Below, piece by piece: positions 26,198-35,948 of a DNA stretch of 64,000 bases. Source of the DNA: Stenotrophomonas nitritireducens (GTDB lineage Bacteria > Pseudomonadota > Gammaproteobacteria > Xanthomonadales > Xanthomonadaceae); NCBI RefSeq assembly GCF_001431425.1, contig NZ_LDJG01000017.1, positions 97,881 through 161,880 on the forward strand, in the 5' to 3' direction. Position 1 is the first letter of the stretch; every line of letters begins with the position of its first letter. Below the pieces are notes generated by a model. The model ran no database searches and was not told the origin of the DNA. It was given only the letters and a program-made list of their open reading frames with translations. The position numbers and the translations under genes are program-made.

Positions 26198-26769
26198 GGC
26201 ATTCCCCATTCACCGCCGTCTACGACGCGTGCGTTCTATATCCCGCGCCACTGCGGGATTTCCTGATGTGGCTCGGCCTGTCTGGCCGCTTCCGGGCGCG
26301 GTGGAGCCAAGCCATTCATGAGGAGTGGAAACGCAACCTGTTGATCAACCGCCCCGATCTCACCCGGGTTCAGGTCGACAGGACGTCGGATCTCATGGAC
26401 CGGGCAATTCCGGACGGCTTGGTGGAGGGCTACGAAGCGCTCGTGGCAGGCCTGACATTGCCCGATCCGGACGACCGGCACGTCCTGGCTGCGGCGATTC
26501 GCTGCGGTGCGAGCGTGATTGTGACGTTCAACGAACGGGATTTCCCGAACGATCTGCTGGCTCCGTACGGCATCGAATCGCAGCACCCCGATGAGTTTGT
26601 GGACAACCTACTGGATCTGGACGCGGCCGCCGTGGTGTCGGCTGCGCAGCGCCAGCGTGCCCAACTCAAGCATCCGCCGATCGAGGTGGACCGCTATCTC
26701 GAAATCCTGCTGCGCCAGGGCCTTGTGCAAACGACCAAGGTGCTGGCGACCTATCGCACCATTCTCTGA
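26194..26769 (+). CDS. PIN-domain toxin (putative RNase)
   Basis: 191 aa. PIN residues are visible: Asp in VYDACVLYP at about 11, LPDPDDRHVLAAA with clustered acids at about 90, and VTFNERDFP. The C-terminal extension beyond the PIN core is helical. It likely cleaves RNA when free of its antitoxin. It ends 17 bp before the CBASS operon and may be co-transcribed with it. Confidence 0.85.
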   Translation: MRHSPFTAVYDACVLYPAPLRDFLMWLGLSGRFRARWSQAIHEEWKRNLLINRPDLTRVQVDRTSDLMDRAIPDGLVEGYEALVAGLTLPDPDDRHVLAAAIRCGASVIVTFNERDFPNDLLAPYGIESQHPDEFVDNLLDLDAAAVVSAAQRQRAQLKHPPIEVDRYLEILLRQGLVQTTKVLATYRTIL

Positions 26770-26786
26770 CCCGCCGAGAGCCACGG

Positions 26787-27701
26787 ATGACCAAGAATCC
26801 TTCATCAGACGCCACTTTGCCGAAAGGCATCCATCGAAGCTGGAAGCTGCCGGACACGTCGCTGGGCGCCCTGTGGGATTCCATCGTCATGGACGAAGCT
26901 CTCAAGAAGCAGTTGCTGTCACAGGCGATCGTCAACTTCACGGTGCGCCCCAAGGTGGAGCGCACGGTACTCCCCCTGCACGGCGTGATCTTGTTGGTCG
27001 GCCCGCCGGGGACTGGGAAGACCTCCTTGGCACGGGGCTTGGCGCATCGTGTGGCCGAATCTTTTTCTTCTGCGAAGTTTCGATTGCTGGAAGTAGAGCC
27101 TCACACGCTGACGAGCTCTGCAATGGGAAAGACTCAACGCGCCGTGGCAGACCTGTTCTCGCAATCGATCGCAGAATCCGCAGCGGCGGGCCCGACGATC
27201 GTCCTTCTGGACGAGGTCGAAACGCTTGCGGCTGATCGAGCCAAGCTCAGCCTGGAAGCCAACCCGGTTGATGTGCACCGGGCCACCGACGCGGTGTTGG
27301 TGCAGTTGGACATGTTGGCCGAACGCAACCCGCATCTGCTGTTCGTGGCCACCAGCAACTTCCCACAGGCCGTCGACAGTGCCTTCCTATCTCGTTGCGA
27401 CATGGTGATGGAGGTGCCACTGCCCGGCAAGGATGCCTGCAAGCAGATCCTGGTGGACTGCCTGAATGGCCTGGCAAAGACATTTCCGGGGATTGGCAAG
27501 CTTTCCTCGGCTCACCAGTTCGACGCGTGCGCTGGCGAGTGCGTCGGATTGGATGGTCGGGCCATTCGCAAGGTCGTAGCCAACGCCCTCGCGGCCGACC
27601 CGCAAGTGGCTATCGATCCGAACAAGCTTTCCGTAGAGCACCTGCGCAGTGCGATACGACAGGCAACGCAAATGCGCCTTCAAGGAGGGAAGCAAAAATG
27701 A
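26787..27701 (+). CDS. cap6: TRIP13/Pch2-like AAA+ ATPase of type III CBASS
   Basis: 304 aa. Walker A GPPGTGKTS (about 72-80), Walker B IVLLDEVET (about 138-146), sensor ATSNFPQAVDSAF and a C-terminal lid. In type III CBASS the TRIP13 homologue dismantles the HORMA-synthase complex and so limits signalling. First gene of a coupled run of five. Its stop overlaps the next start. Confidence 0.92.
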   Translation: MTKNPSSDATLPKGIHRSWKLPDTSLGALWDSIVMDEALKKQLLSQAIVNFTVRPKVERTVLPLHGVILLVGPPGTGKTSLARGLAHRVAESFSSAKFRLLEVEPHTLTSSAMGKTQRAVADLFSQSIAESAAAGPTIVLLDEVETLAADRAKLSLEANPVDVHRATDAVLVQLDMLAERNPHLLFVATSNFPQAVDSAFLSRCDMVMEVPLPGKDACKQILVDCLNGLAKTFPGIGKLSSAHQFDACAGECVGLDGRAIRKVVANALAADPQVAIDPNKLSVEHLRSAIRQATQMRLQGGKQK

Positions 27702-28168
27702 CCACCGTTGTCAGCCGGACGTTTCGCAGCTCGCCGCACCGCGATGCGTTGCAGACGTGGGATGCCATTGTCGAACTGCTCACTCAGGGCAAGGACGGCA
27801 CGGCTCGCTCTGAACTCAGGGCCGTGGCGGGCGTGGCCGCCAGCTTGATCGCCGACCAGGCACCCAAGAGCGCGCCCATCGTTGCGACATGCGATGGACC
27901 ACGGACCAGGATCTACTGCCTCTTCGACGAAGACGCGATCGATGGTGATGATGCCAACGAAGAAGTCTTGGGGTTCGAGCCGTTGAAGGGAGACTGGGGA
28001 GTCTCGCTGCCGTGTCCGAAGGAGCAGCTCGGCTGGGTGCAAACCGCGCTCAAAAAGCACAGTTCTCGCATCATTGCACGGGACTTGAGCCAAGGAATTG
28101 CCACGCAGGCGCAGGCCGATGCTGGACAAGCGCTGTCGCTCGACCTCGGAGGTTTCCTCAAGTCATGA
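27698..28168 (+). CDS. cap8: Second HORMA-type protein of CBASS (HORMA3-like)
   Basis: 156 aa with no motif that I can name securely. Its position between the TRIP13 gene and a clear HORMA gene matches two-HORMA CBASS operons such as that of Pseudomonas aeruginosa ATCC 27853. It overlaps both neighbours by 4 bp. It may present the closure peptide to, or dimerise with, the other HORMA protein. Confidence 0.7.
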
Positions 28169-28665
28169 GCACCGTCGCCACCTACTCGTACACGCACTCG
28201 GTTACCTATGTGACCGACAACATCCTCAAGAGCTTGAAAGACATCATCCTGCTCAGTGGGCTGGACCCCGAGCACTTCGCGGATCGCTGGGAGAGCAATA
28301 CCCGAGCCATCAAGACGTGGCTCGGGACCGGTGATCTGCGCAAGGTGATTCTGGAGATCTACAACCCGGCAACCGACAAACTCGTGACCCGATGGGATAT
28401 CGACATCGTGTATGGGTGGTCCGATGGCGACGGCAGCTTCTGGACAGATACCGAGCAGTTGAAGTACGCGATCAAGAAAGCTGGGCTGCTGCCATCGCAG
28501 GCCAAGTACAAGTTAATGCTCGATACAAAGCCAGGGCGGCCTGATGTGGAGGGGTGGAGCAAAGGAAGTTATCGCTCGACGGATGGAATGGTCAAGCAGA
28601 GCCTAGGCTCGACTGTCGAACACAGCGGCCTGGCGGGTCAGGCCGGATATTGGAGGCAACGCTGA
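28165..28665 (+). CDS. cap7: Bacterial HORMA protein of CBASS (HORMA2-like)
   Basis: 166 aa. The N-terminal [17 protein letters not shown] helix and the later [19 protein letters not shown] and GRPDVEGW stretches are characteristic of bacterial HORMA proteins. On sensing a trigger the closed HORMA binds and activates the CD-NTase. The C-terminal tail (residues 140-166) is the likely safety-belt/closure region. The next gene starts within its stop codon (TGATG). Confidence 0.85.
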
Positions 28666-29567
28666 TGCTGTCGATCGATGAAGCTTTTCGCAAGTTCAAG
28701 TCGCGTCTGGAACTCAACGAACGCGAACAGAAGAATGCCTCGCAACGCCAGAACGAAGTGCGGGACTACCTGCAGACCAAGTTCGGCATCGCGCGCAGCT
28801 TCCTGACCGGGTCCTATGCTCGATACACGAAGACGAAGCCGCTCAAGGATATCGACATCTTCTTCGTGCTGAAGGACTCGGAGAAGCATTACCACGGCAA
28901 GGCCGCATCGGTAGTGCTGGATGATTTCCACTCTGCATTGGTGGAGAAATACGGTTCGGCGGCCGTGCGCAAACAGGCGCGCTCGATCAACGTGGATTTC
29001 GGTGTTCACATCGACGCGGAGGACAACACGGACTACCGGGTGGTCAGCGTGGATGCGGTGCCCGCATTCGACACCGGCGACCAGTATGAGATCCCCGATA
29101 CGGCGTCCGGAAAGTGGATCAAGACGGACCCGGAGATCCATAAGGACAAGGCGACCGCAGCGCACCAAGCCTATGGCAATGAGTGGAAAGGTCTCGTGCG
29201 CATGGTGAAGTACTGGAACAACAATCCCAAGCACGGCGATCAGAAGCCGGTGAAGCCCTCGTTCCTGATCGAGGTAATGGCCCTTGAGTGTCTTTACGGC
29301 GGCTGGGGAGGATCGTTCGATCGCGAGATCCAGTCGTTCTTTGCCACGCTTGCCGATCGTGTTCATGACGAGTGGCCGGATCCCGCCGGACTTGGCCCGG
29401 CAATCAGCAACGATATGGATGCCGCGCGCAAGCAGCGCGCGCAGCAGCTGCTGTTCCAGGCGAGCCAGGACGCAAGCATCGCCATCGACCACGCGCGTCG
29501 TGGTCGCAATATCGAAGCGCTTCGCGCCTGGCGCGCACTGTTTGGCCCCAAGTTCCCACTGTCCTGA
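28665..29567 (+). CDS. cdnD: CD-NTase (cGAS/DncV-like nucleotidyltransferase)
   Basis: 300 aa. The nucleotidyltransferase core is intact: GS at 49-50, KDIDIF with Asp62 and Asp64, and the third Asp at 111 in INVDFGVH. The C-terminal helical domain contains MVKYWNNN. In HORMA-associated systems the enzyme makes cyclic tri-AMP once activated. I place it in clade D by resemblance to the P. aeruginosa enzyme. The clade, not the family, is uncertain. Confidence 0.9.
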   Translation: MLSIDEAFRKFKSRLELNEREQKNASQRQNEVRDYLQTKFGIARSFLTGSYARYTKTKPLKDIDIFFVLKDSEKHYHGKAASVVLDDFHSALVEKYGSAAVRKQARSINVDFGVHIDAEDNTDYRVVSVDAVPAFDTGDQYEIPDTASGKWIKTDPEIHKDKATAAHQAYGNEWKGLVRMVKYWNNNPKHGDQKPVKPSFLIEVMALECLYGGWGGSFDREIQSFFATLADRVHDEWPDPAGLGPAISNDMDAARKQRAQQLLFQASQDASIAIDHARRGRNIEALRAWRALFGPKFPLS

Positions 29568-29605
29568 TTCCATCGGCTTCCATACACGTCCCATCGAGGT
29601 ACAGC

Positions 29606-30331
29606 ATGTCCCAGTGGTCGCTTTCCCAGCTCCTGTCGTCCCTGCATGAAGACATCCAGCAGCGCTTGTCCGTAGTACGCAAGACCTTCGGTCACCCGGG
29701 TGCGAAGGGGGATGCGAGCGAGAACGTCTGGATCGACATGCTGGATACCTATCTGCCCAAACGGTACCAGGCGGCGAAGGCGCATGTGGTGGACAGCCTG
29801 GGGAACTTCAGCCAGCAGATCGATGTGGTGGTGTTTGATCGGCAATATTCGCCTTTTATCTTCACCTACGAGAACGAGACGATCATTCCAGCCGAAAGCG
29901 TGTACGCCGTGTTCGAGGCCAAGCAGACGGCTGACGCGGGGCTTGTGGCCTATGCCCAGGAGAAGGTCGCCAGTGTGCGCAGGCTGCACCGCACGAGCCT
30001 GCCGATCCCGCACGCTGGCGGGACCTACCCAGCGAAGCCGTTGATTCCGATTCTGGGTGGCTTGCTCACCTTCGAGAGCGAATGGAGTCCTGCATTGGGC
30101 CCATCCATGGACAAGGCGCTGAACGCAAACCTCACCGAGGGGCGTCTGGACATCGGATGCGTTGCCGCCCACGGGCACTTTTTCTATGACCAAGCCAGCG
30201 GCGCGTACAGCTACACCAACGAAAACAAGCCGGCGACCGCGTTTCTTTTCAAGCTGATCGCGCAGCTTCAGTTCAGTGGAACGGTCCCCATGATCGATGT
30301 GGAGGCTTACGGTCAGTGGTTGACCAAGTGA
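29606..30331 (+). CDS. nucC: NucC effector nuclease of CBASS
   Basis: 241 aa, the same length as E. coli NucC. The restriction-endonuclease site IDx30ExK is exact: Asp73 in QIDVVVFD, Glu104 and Lys106 in VFEAK. NucC is a trimer that assembles to a hexamer on cyclic tri-AMP and cuts double-stranded DNA to kill the infected cell. The start at 29606 gives MSQWSLSQLLSSLHED, the normal N-terminus. It closes the canonical CBASS operon, 38 bp after the synthase. Confidence 0.95.
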   Translation: MSQWSLSQLLSSLHEDIQQRLSVVRKTFGHPGAKGDASENVWIDMLDTYLPKRYQAAKAHVVDSLGNFSQQIDVVVFDRQYSPFIFTYENETIIPAESVYAVFEAKQTADAGLVAYAQEKVASVRRLHRTSLPIPHAGGTYPAKPLIPILGGLLTFESEWSPALGPSMDKALNANLTEGRLDIGCVAAHGHFFYDQASGAYSYTNENKPATAFLFKLIAQLQFSGTVPMIDVEAYGQWLTK

Positions 30332-30340
30332 GGGGTCGCT

Positions 30341-32965
30341 GTGGCAAGCATACGTTCGGAGTACCACCGGTTCCTGGCGCACTTGACGCAGCGGCACGTG
30401 CACGACGACGTGCGCCGGCTGGCGCACCTGGTGCTCGATCACCTGCAGCCACTGGCCGAGGTCGGTGCTGCACGCCGGGGGCGCTCCACGCGCTTGGCGC
30501 CGCTGGCCATCGCGCATCTGGCGCAGATGCCTGTCGCCTACGACGGGGACGCGCGCGGCCCCGAAAACGGGCCGGCGCTCGGGCGACTGCACCAGCTCGA
30601 AGTCGGGCCGTTTCGAGGATTCATGCGGCAGGAGACGTTCGACCTCAGCCATGACATCACCTTGGTCTACGGTGCCAACGGCACCGGCAAGAGCAGCTTC
30701 TGCGAAGCCTTGGAAGTGGCGATGCTCGGTTCGATCAGCGAAGCGCAGGCCAAGCGGGTCGACCAGCGGACGTACTGCAACAACGCTCGCCTGCGCCGCC
30801 ACATCGCGCCAGTCCTGTCGTCTACGGCGGCGGGCGAGGCGCAGGCCGTCCAGCCCGACGAAGCTGAGTATCGCTTCTGCTTCATCGAGAAGAACCGCCT
30901 CGACGATTTCGCCCGAATCGCCGCGCGGACCCCGAGCGATCAGCGCCAGCTCATCGCCACCCTGTTCGGCGTGGACCAGTTCAGCGAGTTCGTGCGCGGC
31001 TTCAACCCCTCGCTCGATCAGGACCTGATGCTTGCCGGCGTGCAGGCGGCGCAGCTGGCGCAGCGTCGCCTGCAGTTGGCGAACTCCGAACAGACCATCG
31101 CCGCCTACCCGCAGAAGATCGCAGCGGTCGAGGGCCTGGAACAAGCTTTGGCGCAGCGCATGTCACCTGGCGCGACCTATCAAACCTGCGTGGACTGGCT
31201 GCTGGGTACGCCGCAGCAGCAAGGACGGCTACCGTATGTCCAGGCTCAGCTGGACGCCAACCCGCCTGCCATTCACGAGGTGACCCAGGCCCGCCTGCAA
31301 GCGTTGCTGGCAGAGGCCTACCGCGTCCAGGGACTGTGGCAAGCGTCTTCCGCGCAACTCGCGGCCCGCGCCGGCGAGGTGTCGTACGCGAAGCTCTACG
31401 AGGCCGTGCAAGCGTTGGCGGACGGGGCGACCGCGTGTCCGGCATGTGGAACCGAACTGGCCGCCGTGGCGCAGGACCCGTTCGCCAGGGCGCGAATGGG
31501 CCTGGAGCAGCTCGCGCAACTGGCCGTCCTGCAGCAGCAGGAGGCCGGGCATCGGACGCAGTTGAGCGAGGCGGTCCGAGCGCTGTGTGACGAAATGCGC
31601 CGCGTGGTGGCGGCGGCTGGGGTCGCTTGTCCTGCCGAATCGCAGGCCGCGGGCCTGCCACTGCTGCCTCCCACGTCGGCGGGCAATTGGCTCGGCGGCG
31701 GGGTGAATGGGGACCAGCGCGCCTGGCAAGCCCTCTTACGGATCGCACAGATCATCGAAGGCTTCGACGCGCAGGCGCGCGACGTGAATGCCCAGCGCGG
31801 CGCGATGGCCCAGGAGCGGGACCGCCTGCAACAGCATCAGCTGGAGATCGAACGGCTGCGGACCATGCGCACGACTGCGGATCAGGAGCTGGCGGCCGCC
31901 CGCCAAACCGTGGCCCAATTCGACGACGCGAACCGCGGCCTGATCCAGGCGGCCACGGACGAAATGCCGGTGGTGGTGCACCATCAGCGGGTCAAGGCCG
32001 CCTACGACGGCTTCCTGCCCGAGATTCAGGCATACCTGACCGCTCTGCCGGGGGTTCTGCTACAGGGGCTGGGAGACCAAGCCCGCCATCTCTACAACGC
32101 ATTCAACCGGGCCGATCCGCCCGGCGATCTGCTGCACGCGCTGTGGTTGCCCGTGGCCGAGAACGGCAAGATCGAGGTGGAGTTCGCCGGCGAGCCGGGC
32201 GCGCGCTACGACGCGTTGATCGTCTTCAGCGAAGGGCACATCAAATGCCTGGGCCTGGCGATTCTGCTTGCCAAGAACCTCGCGCAGGGCTGCCCCGTGG
32301 TCATATTCGATGACGTCGTCAACGCGATCGACGACGACCATCGCGATGGCATCTGGCGTACCTTCTTCGAGGACGGTTTGCTCCACGGCAAGCAGGTTAT
32401 CCTCACCTCGCACGCAGAGGAGTTCCTGCACCGCATCCAGCAGGAGTTGGGCGTGCGCCGCGCCGCGGCCATTAAGCGCTACAAGTTTCTCCCGCATCAG
32501 GGAGAGCACGAACTGCGGGTCGACAGCGACCCGCCAGCGAAGAACTATGTTCTTCTGGCCCAGCAGGCGTTGGCGGCTGACGAGAAACGCGAGGCACTGC
32601 GTCAGGCCCGGCCGGCGCTGGAGAGTCTGACGGACCGCCTGTGGACGTGGCTGGGTCGGCGGGCGGACGGCCGGATCGACATCAAGCTGAGCGGGCCCCG
32701 CGCGCCTTGGGAGCTGAACAATAAATGCACCAAGTTGCGGTCGGCCGTCGAGCGTATCGCGGCGCAACATGCGGGTGCGCCGGATGCCGTAGGGGCGTTG
32801 GTCCGGCTGCTCAATGTCAGCGGTACGAGTATTGAATGGGGTTACCTCAATAGCGGTGTGCACGACGCTCAGCGCGATCATGAGTTTGATCGGGCGACGG
32901 TAAGAACGGTCGTCGAGGCGGTTACGGCGTTGGATGCTGCTCTTGATACCCTGCAGAACCGATGA
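30341..32965 (+). CDS. Large SMC/RecF-like AAA ATPase with zinc hook, candidate defence gene
   Basis: 874 aa. An N-terminal 100-residue helical extension precedes Walker A GANGTGKSS (about 111-119). A long helical region contains CPACG (about 366-370), whose partner cysteine pair is not obvious. Coiled coil continues to about 560. The ABC signature region is followed by Walker B VIFDDVVNAID (about 652) and the TSHAEEF switch. The C-terminal 130 residues are an extra helical domain ending LNSGVHDAQRDHEFDR. The start is GTG, 9 bp after nucC, with GAGGGG upstream. It resembles RloC/AAA_13-type proteins, but I cannot assign a named system. Confidence 0.8.
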   Translation: MASIRSEYHRFLAHLTQRHVHDDVRRLAHLVLDHLQPLAEVGAARRGRSTRLAPLAIAHLAQMPVAYDGDARGPENGPALGRLHQLEVGPFRGFMRQETFDLSHDITLVYGANGTGKSSFCEALEVAMLGSISEAQAKRVDQRTYCNNARLRRHIAPVLSSTAAGEAQAVQPDEAEYRFCFIEKNRLDDFARIAARTPSDQRQLIATLFGVDQFSEFVRGFNPSLDQDLMLAGVQAAQLAQRRLQLANSEQTIAAYPQKIAAVEGLEQALAQRMSPGATYQTCVDWLLGTPQQQGRLPYVQAQLDANPPAIHEVTQARLQALLAEAYRVQGLWQASSAQLAARAGEVSYAKLYEAVQALADGATACPACGTELAAVAQDPFARARMGLEQLAQLAVLQQQEAGHRTQLSEAVRALCDEMRRVVAAAGVACPAESQAAGLPLLPPTSAGNWLGGGVNGDQRAWQALLRIAQIIEGFDAQARDVNAQRGAMAQERDRLQQHQLEIERLRTMRTTADQELAAARQTVAQFDDANRGLIQAATDEMPVVVHHQRVKAAYDGFLPEIQAYLTALPGVLLQGLGDQARHLYNAFNRADPPGDLLHALWLPVAENGKIEVEFAGEPGARYDALIVFSEGHIKCLGLAILLAKNLAQGCPVVIFDDVVNAIDDDHRDGIWRTFFEDGLLHGKQVILTSHAEEFLHRIQQELGVRRAAAIKRYKFLPHQGEHELRVDSDPPAKNYVLLAQQALAADEKREALRQARPALESLTDRLWTWLGRRADGRIDIKLSGPRAPWELNNKCTKLRSAVERIAAQHAGAPDAVGALVRLLNVSGTSIEWGYLNSGVHDAQRDHEFDRATVRTVVEAVTALDAALDTLQNR

Positions 32966-33005
32966 ACGGCACACGGCTTTGCAGAGCCGTGCCGCCCGTG
33001 TCACC

Positions 33006-33755
33006 TCATAAGTACTTCTTGAAGCTGCCTGCGGTCAGGCTGACTGCCATCCCCAGCAACGCCGCGCTGGGCAGCAGGATGACCAGAGGATGCACCGATA
33101 TGGGCAGAGCGAGATAGGTGACCCAAGGCAGCACGGCCAACGGCATCAGGCTGGCCTTCGCGCGGTGGTAGATGAAGCCGGATTCGCGGCCCGCGCCGAA
33201 CCGGCGCACATCCCGTCGCACCAGGCCGTCAATCAGGCCGACGAATGCCGCCGTGAGGATCAGCGGCAGCGTGAGCACCAGGACCAGCAGGCGCACCAGG
33301 AAGGTGAGCGTCGTGAAGGCCGCAGCGATCAGGTAGCTTTCGGCCCAGACATAGACTTGGCTGATGTAGTAGCGGAAGTTGCGGCTCTGCCCGTGGCTGG
33401 GCGCGCGGACGCGCTCGGCGGTCTGGCTCATGCGCTCCAGCAACCCCGAGCGCACGAACACCCACTCGTACCCGGTATCCACCAACTCGTGCGCCGTGCG
33501 CCCGGGCTCCTGTACCACCACGCTGCGCGTGAAGTGGTTGGACAGGTGCCCGAGTTCGTACCGCAGCATCTGCTGGGAGTGGCGCCAGCCCTGGTCCTTC
33601 CAGAACAGGTGCATGCCGGCGCACTCCACCACGATCGAGAACAGCAGCGAGCCAATGAGCACCCCGAGCAGCCGGAACGGTAAGGTGATGGTGCCGACGA
33701 TCAAGCCTTGGCGATGGTTCTGCTCCCGCTGCGCGGTCGAGGCGGCATCCTTCAT
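33006..33755 (-). CDS. ICE membrane protein, TIGR03747 type
   Basis: 249 aa with helices at about 20-45, 145-200 and 215-245 and a central soluble stretch. PFL_4697 family, normally encoded directly after traD as here (4-bp overlap). Function unknown. It converges on the SMC-like gene, and in the uninterrupted element would be followed by the RAQPRD block. Confidence 0.85.
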   Translation of the reverse strand: MKDAASTAQREQNHRQGLIVGTITLPFRLLGVLIGSLLFSIVVECAGMHLFWKDQGWRHSQQMLRYELGHLSNHFTRSVVVQEPGRTAHELVDTGYEWVFVRSGLLERMSQTAERVRAPSHGQSRNFRYYISQVYVWAESYLIAAAFTTLTFLVRLLVLVLTLPLILTAAFVGLIDGLVRRDVRRFGAGRESGFIYHRAKASLMPLAVLPWVTYLALPISVHPLVILLPSAALLGMAVSLTAGSFKKYL

Positions 33756-35944
33756 GGCACGGCCTCGTTGCCCGCGCCATCGTCGGCGCCGGTGGCCACC
33801 GCGCCGGGCTCGGCCGCAGCGGCATCGTCCAGCAGGTCGTCGGGCAAGGCCGCATCCTGCAAGGCCGACGAGCTGGTGAACTCCCACCACTGCGTGGCCT
33901 CGCTGTAGCTCTGGCGCATGTACCCGGCCAGTTGCTGCAGGTCCGCCGGCATCACTTCATCCGGGTCCGGCGCCGGCAGCGGCATACGCACCTTCCAGAG
34001 CTGGCCGCCCTGCAGCAGCGCGAAGCACTGGCCCTTGGGCAGGCCGACGACGTGTGACGGCTCGATCATCGGCACGCTGGCCATGCTGATGCGGTCCTGG
34101 GTGTTCGACGTGAAATCCGTCGCGCCGCGGATGTCTGAGCTGTCCGTCGCGCCCGAGACGATGGTGGTTGTATAGACCTCGACCTTCGGCAACTGCCTCG
34201 TCAGCAGTTCCGCGGTGGCCGTCTCGCGCACGCGCAACATGAATAAATTGTTGAAATTCCCGATCACTTGGCCGGCCTTCGCGCGATTTCCGATGCGGGC
34301 CTCGATGTCCGAGAGCGTCTGCGTGTACGCCGTGACTTGCAGGCCGGCACCGCCGCCCTTGTTGATGAGCGGGATGAATTCATCGCCCATCAGTTCATTG
34401 AATTCGTCGGCATGAACGTTGATCGGCACGCGAGCGCCAGCCACTGCGCCGGGCAGGCCATCGTCGATTCCGTGCTTGTAGATGTGTCCGGCCACCGAAA
34501 CCAGGTCAGAGAACATCGAATTGCCGACCGCTGCGGCGACCTCGGCGTCAGACAACGCATCCAGACCCACATAGACGATGGCCCGCTTTCGGATGACCTG
34601 CATCCAGTCGAAGATCGGGCGCGGGTCGGCCAGGTCGGAGTAGTTCGGCGCCAGGAGATGGGCGATCTTGCCGCTCGTGAGCTTTTCCAGCAGCGGCAGC
34701 AGCGATGCAACGATCTTGTCGAAGTAGGTCTTGTCGTAGCGCACCGCCGAGCGCAGGCCATCGAGCACAGGGTCGTAGTTGCGCGCCTGGGAGAGGTATT
34801 GCTCCAGCGCCACCACACGCTTCTCGCGCCCGATCATGTTCCTTGGGATGTTCTTCTCGTTGAGCTTGGCCTCGATCTGGACGATCACCTCCCAGGCCTT
34901 GGGCTCCGTCTTGGCAAAGTAGTGCTGGGCGTACTCAATGAACAGCGCGTCGATGTTGATGACGTGGCGCTGGATCAGCATGTAGTCCGGGCGCTGCCCC
35001 AGTTCCACCAGGGCGCGGGCGATGATGTTCACGAAGCGCCATGCGAACTCGCGGAACGCCGCGCTGTTGCCTTCGCCGGAGAGCTGCCCCGCGATGCGTG
35101 TCGCCACTTCCGAGATCCGACCGAAGCGGCCCACGGCGTTGTAGCGGGCGCTGATTTCCGGCCAGCCCAAGTGGAAGATGTAGAACTCGCCTTCGCGGCC
35201 AGCGCGCTGGGCTTCGACGTACATCCGTTTCAAGAGATCGGCATCCCCCTTGGGGTCGATGACGATGACGACCTCATGCTCGCCGGCAGCATTCCTGCGA
35301 CGGATGTCCTGCGTGACGAACAACTCGGCCAGGCGCGTCTTGCCCACCCGCGTGGTGCCCAGCACCAGCGAGTGCCCGACGCGCTCGCCCAGCGGCAGGC
35401 TGACGTCCACTTCGTCGGGCTCGATGCCGTGCAGCCTTGGCAGGCCGCCGACAGGCGGCAACGGGCGCACGGGGTTGAAAGGCGCGTCCCAGCCGGTGAG
35501 CTTCGGCAGGCGCGAGAGCGGCAATGGCGCGAACTCCAGCCGTTCCTCCAGGCGCCTGGTCAGCCGGTAGGCCGGCGTCGGCTCGACGTAGCGGCGGAAC
35601 TCGGGCCGGTACGTCTGCATCAGCCGATGCGTGTGCTTCTGCTCCCAGAGAAAGCCGCGCCCCACGAATAGGCGCTGCTGGCTGACCGGCACGTCCTTGC
35701 TGGTCATCACGTAACGCGGCAGACGGCGGATGTTGCGCCGGTAGCGCAGGATGATGCGGGCATCGCGGTAGCGGATCGCGCCGTAGGCGCCGAACGCCAA
35801 GGCGCTGCCGATGCCCATGGCCGGGCTCAGCGCGAGCGACCATGGGGCCACCAGGCACAGAAACGCGGCGCCTGCACACGCCGCGACGGTGTATAGCTCC
35901 ACCGCTGGGCGTAGCAGAACCTCGACCGGCTGTTTGCCCGACAT
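33752..35944 (-). CDS. traD: Conjugative coupling protein TraD
   Basis: 730 aa. Two membrane helices near residues 17-55, then a VirD4-type motor: Walker A LGTTRVGKTR (about 195-204), Walker B VIVIDPKGDADLL, NVHADEFNELMGDEF, and QVTAYTQTLSDIEAR. It delivers the relaxase-DNA complex to the secretion channel. An acidic, Ala/Asp-rich C-terminal tail is likely the relaxosome contact. Confidence 0.95.
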   Translation of the reverse strand: MSGKQPVEVLLRPAVELYTVAACAGAAFLCLVAPWSLALSPAMGIGSALAFGAYGAIRYRDARIILRYRRNIRRLPRYVMTSKDVPVSQQRLFVGRGFLWEQKHTHRLMQTYRPEFRRYVEPTPAYRLTRRLEERLEFAPLPLSRLPKLTGWDAPFNPVRPLPPVGGLPRLHGIEPDEVDVSLPLGERVGHSLVLGTTRVGKTRLAELFVTQDIRRRNAAGEHEVVIVIDPKGDADLLKRMYVEAQRAGREGEFYIFHLGWPEISARYNAVGRFGRISEVATRIAGQLSGEGNSAAFREFAWRFVNIIARALVELGQRPDYMLIQRHVINIDALFIEYAQHYFAKTEPKAWEVIVQIEAKLNEKNIPRNMIGREKRVVALEQYLSQARNYDPVLDGLRSAVRYDKTYFDKIVASLLPLLEKLTSGKIAHLLAPNYSDLADPRPIFDWMQVIRKRAIVYVGLDALSDAEVAAAVGNSMFSDLVSVAGHIYKHGIDDGLPGAVAGARVPINVHADEFNELMGDEFIPLINKGGGAGLQVTAYTQTLSDIEARIGNRAKAGQVIGNFNNLFMLRVRETATAELLTRQLPKVEVYTTTIVSGATDSSDIRGATDFTSNTQDRISMASVPMIEPSHVVGLPKGQCFALLQGGQLWKVRMPLPAPDPDEVMPADLQQLAGYMRQSYSEATQWWEFTSSSALQDAALPDDLLDDAAAAEPGAVATGADDGAGNEAVP

Positions 35945-35948
35945 GGCT

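Noticed and set aside
29363..31144. 593-codon minus frame over nucC
   Set aside because: Antisense to NucC and the CD-NTase, whose catalytic residues are exact.
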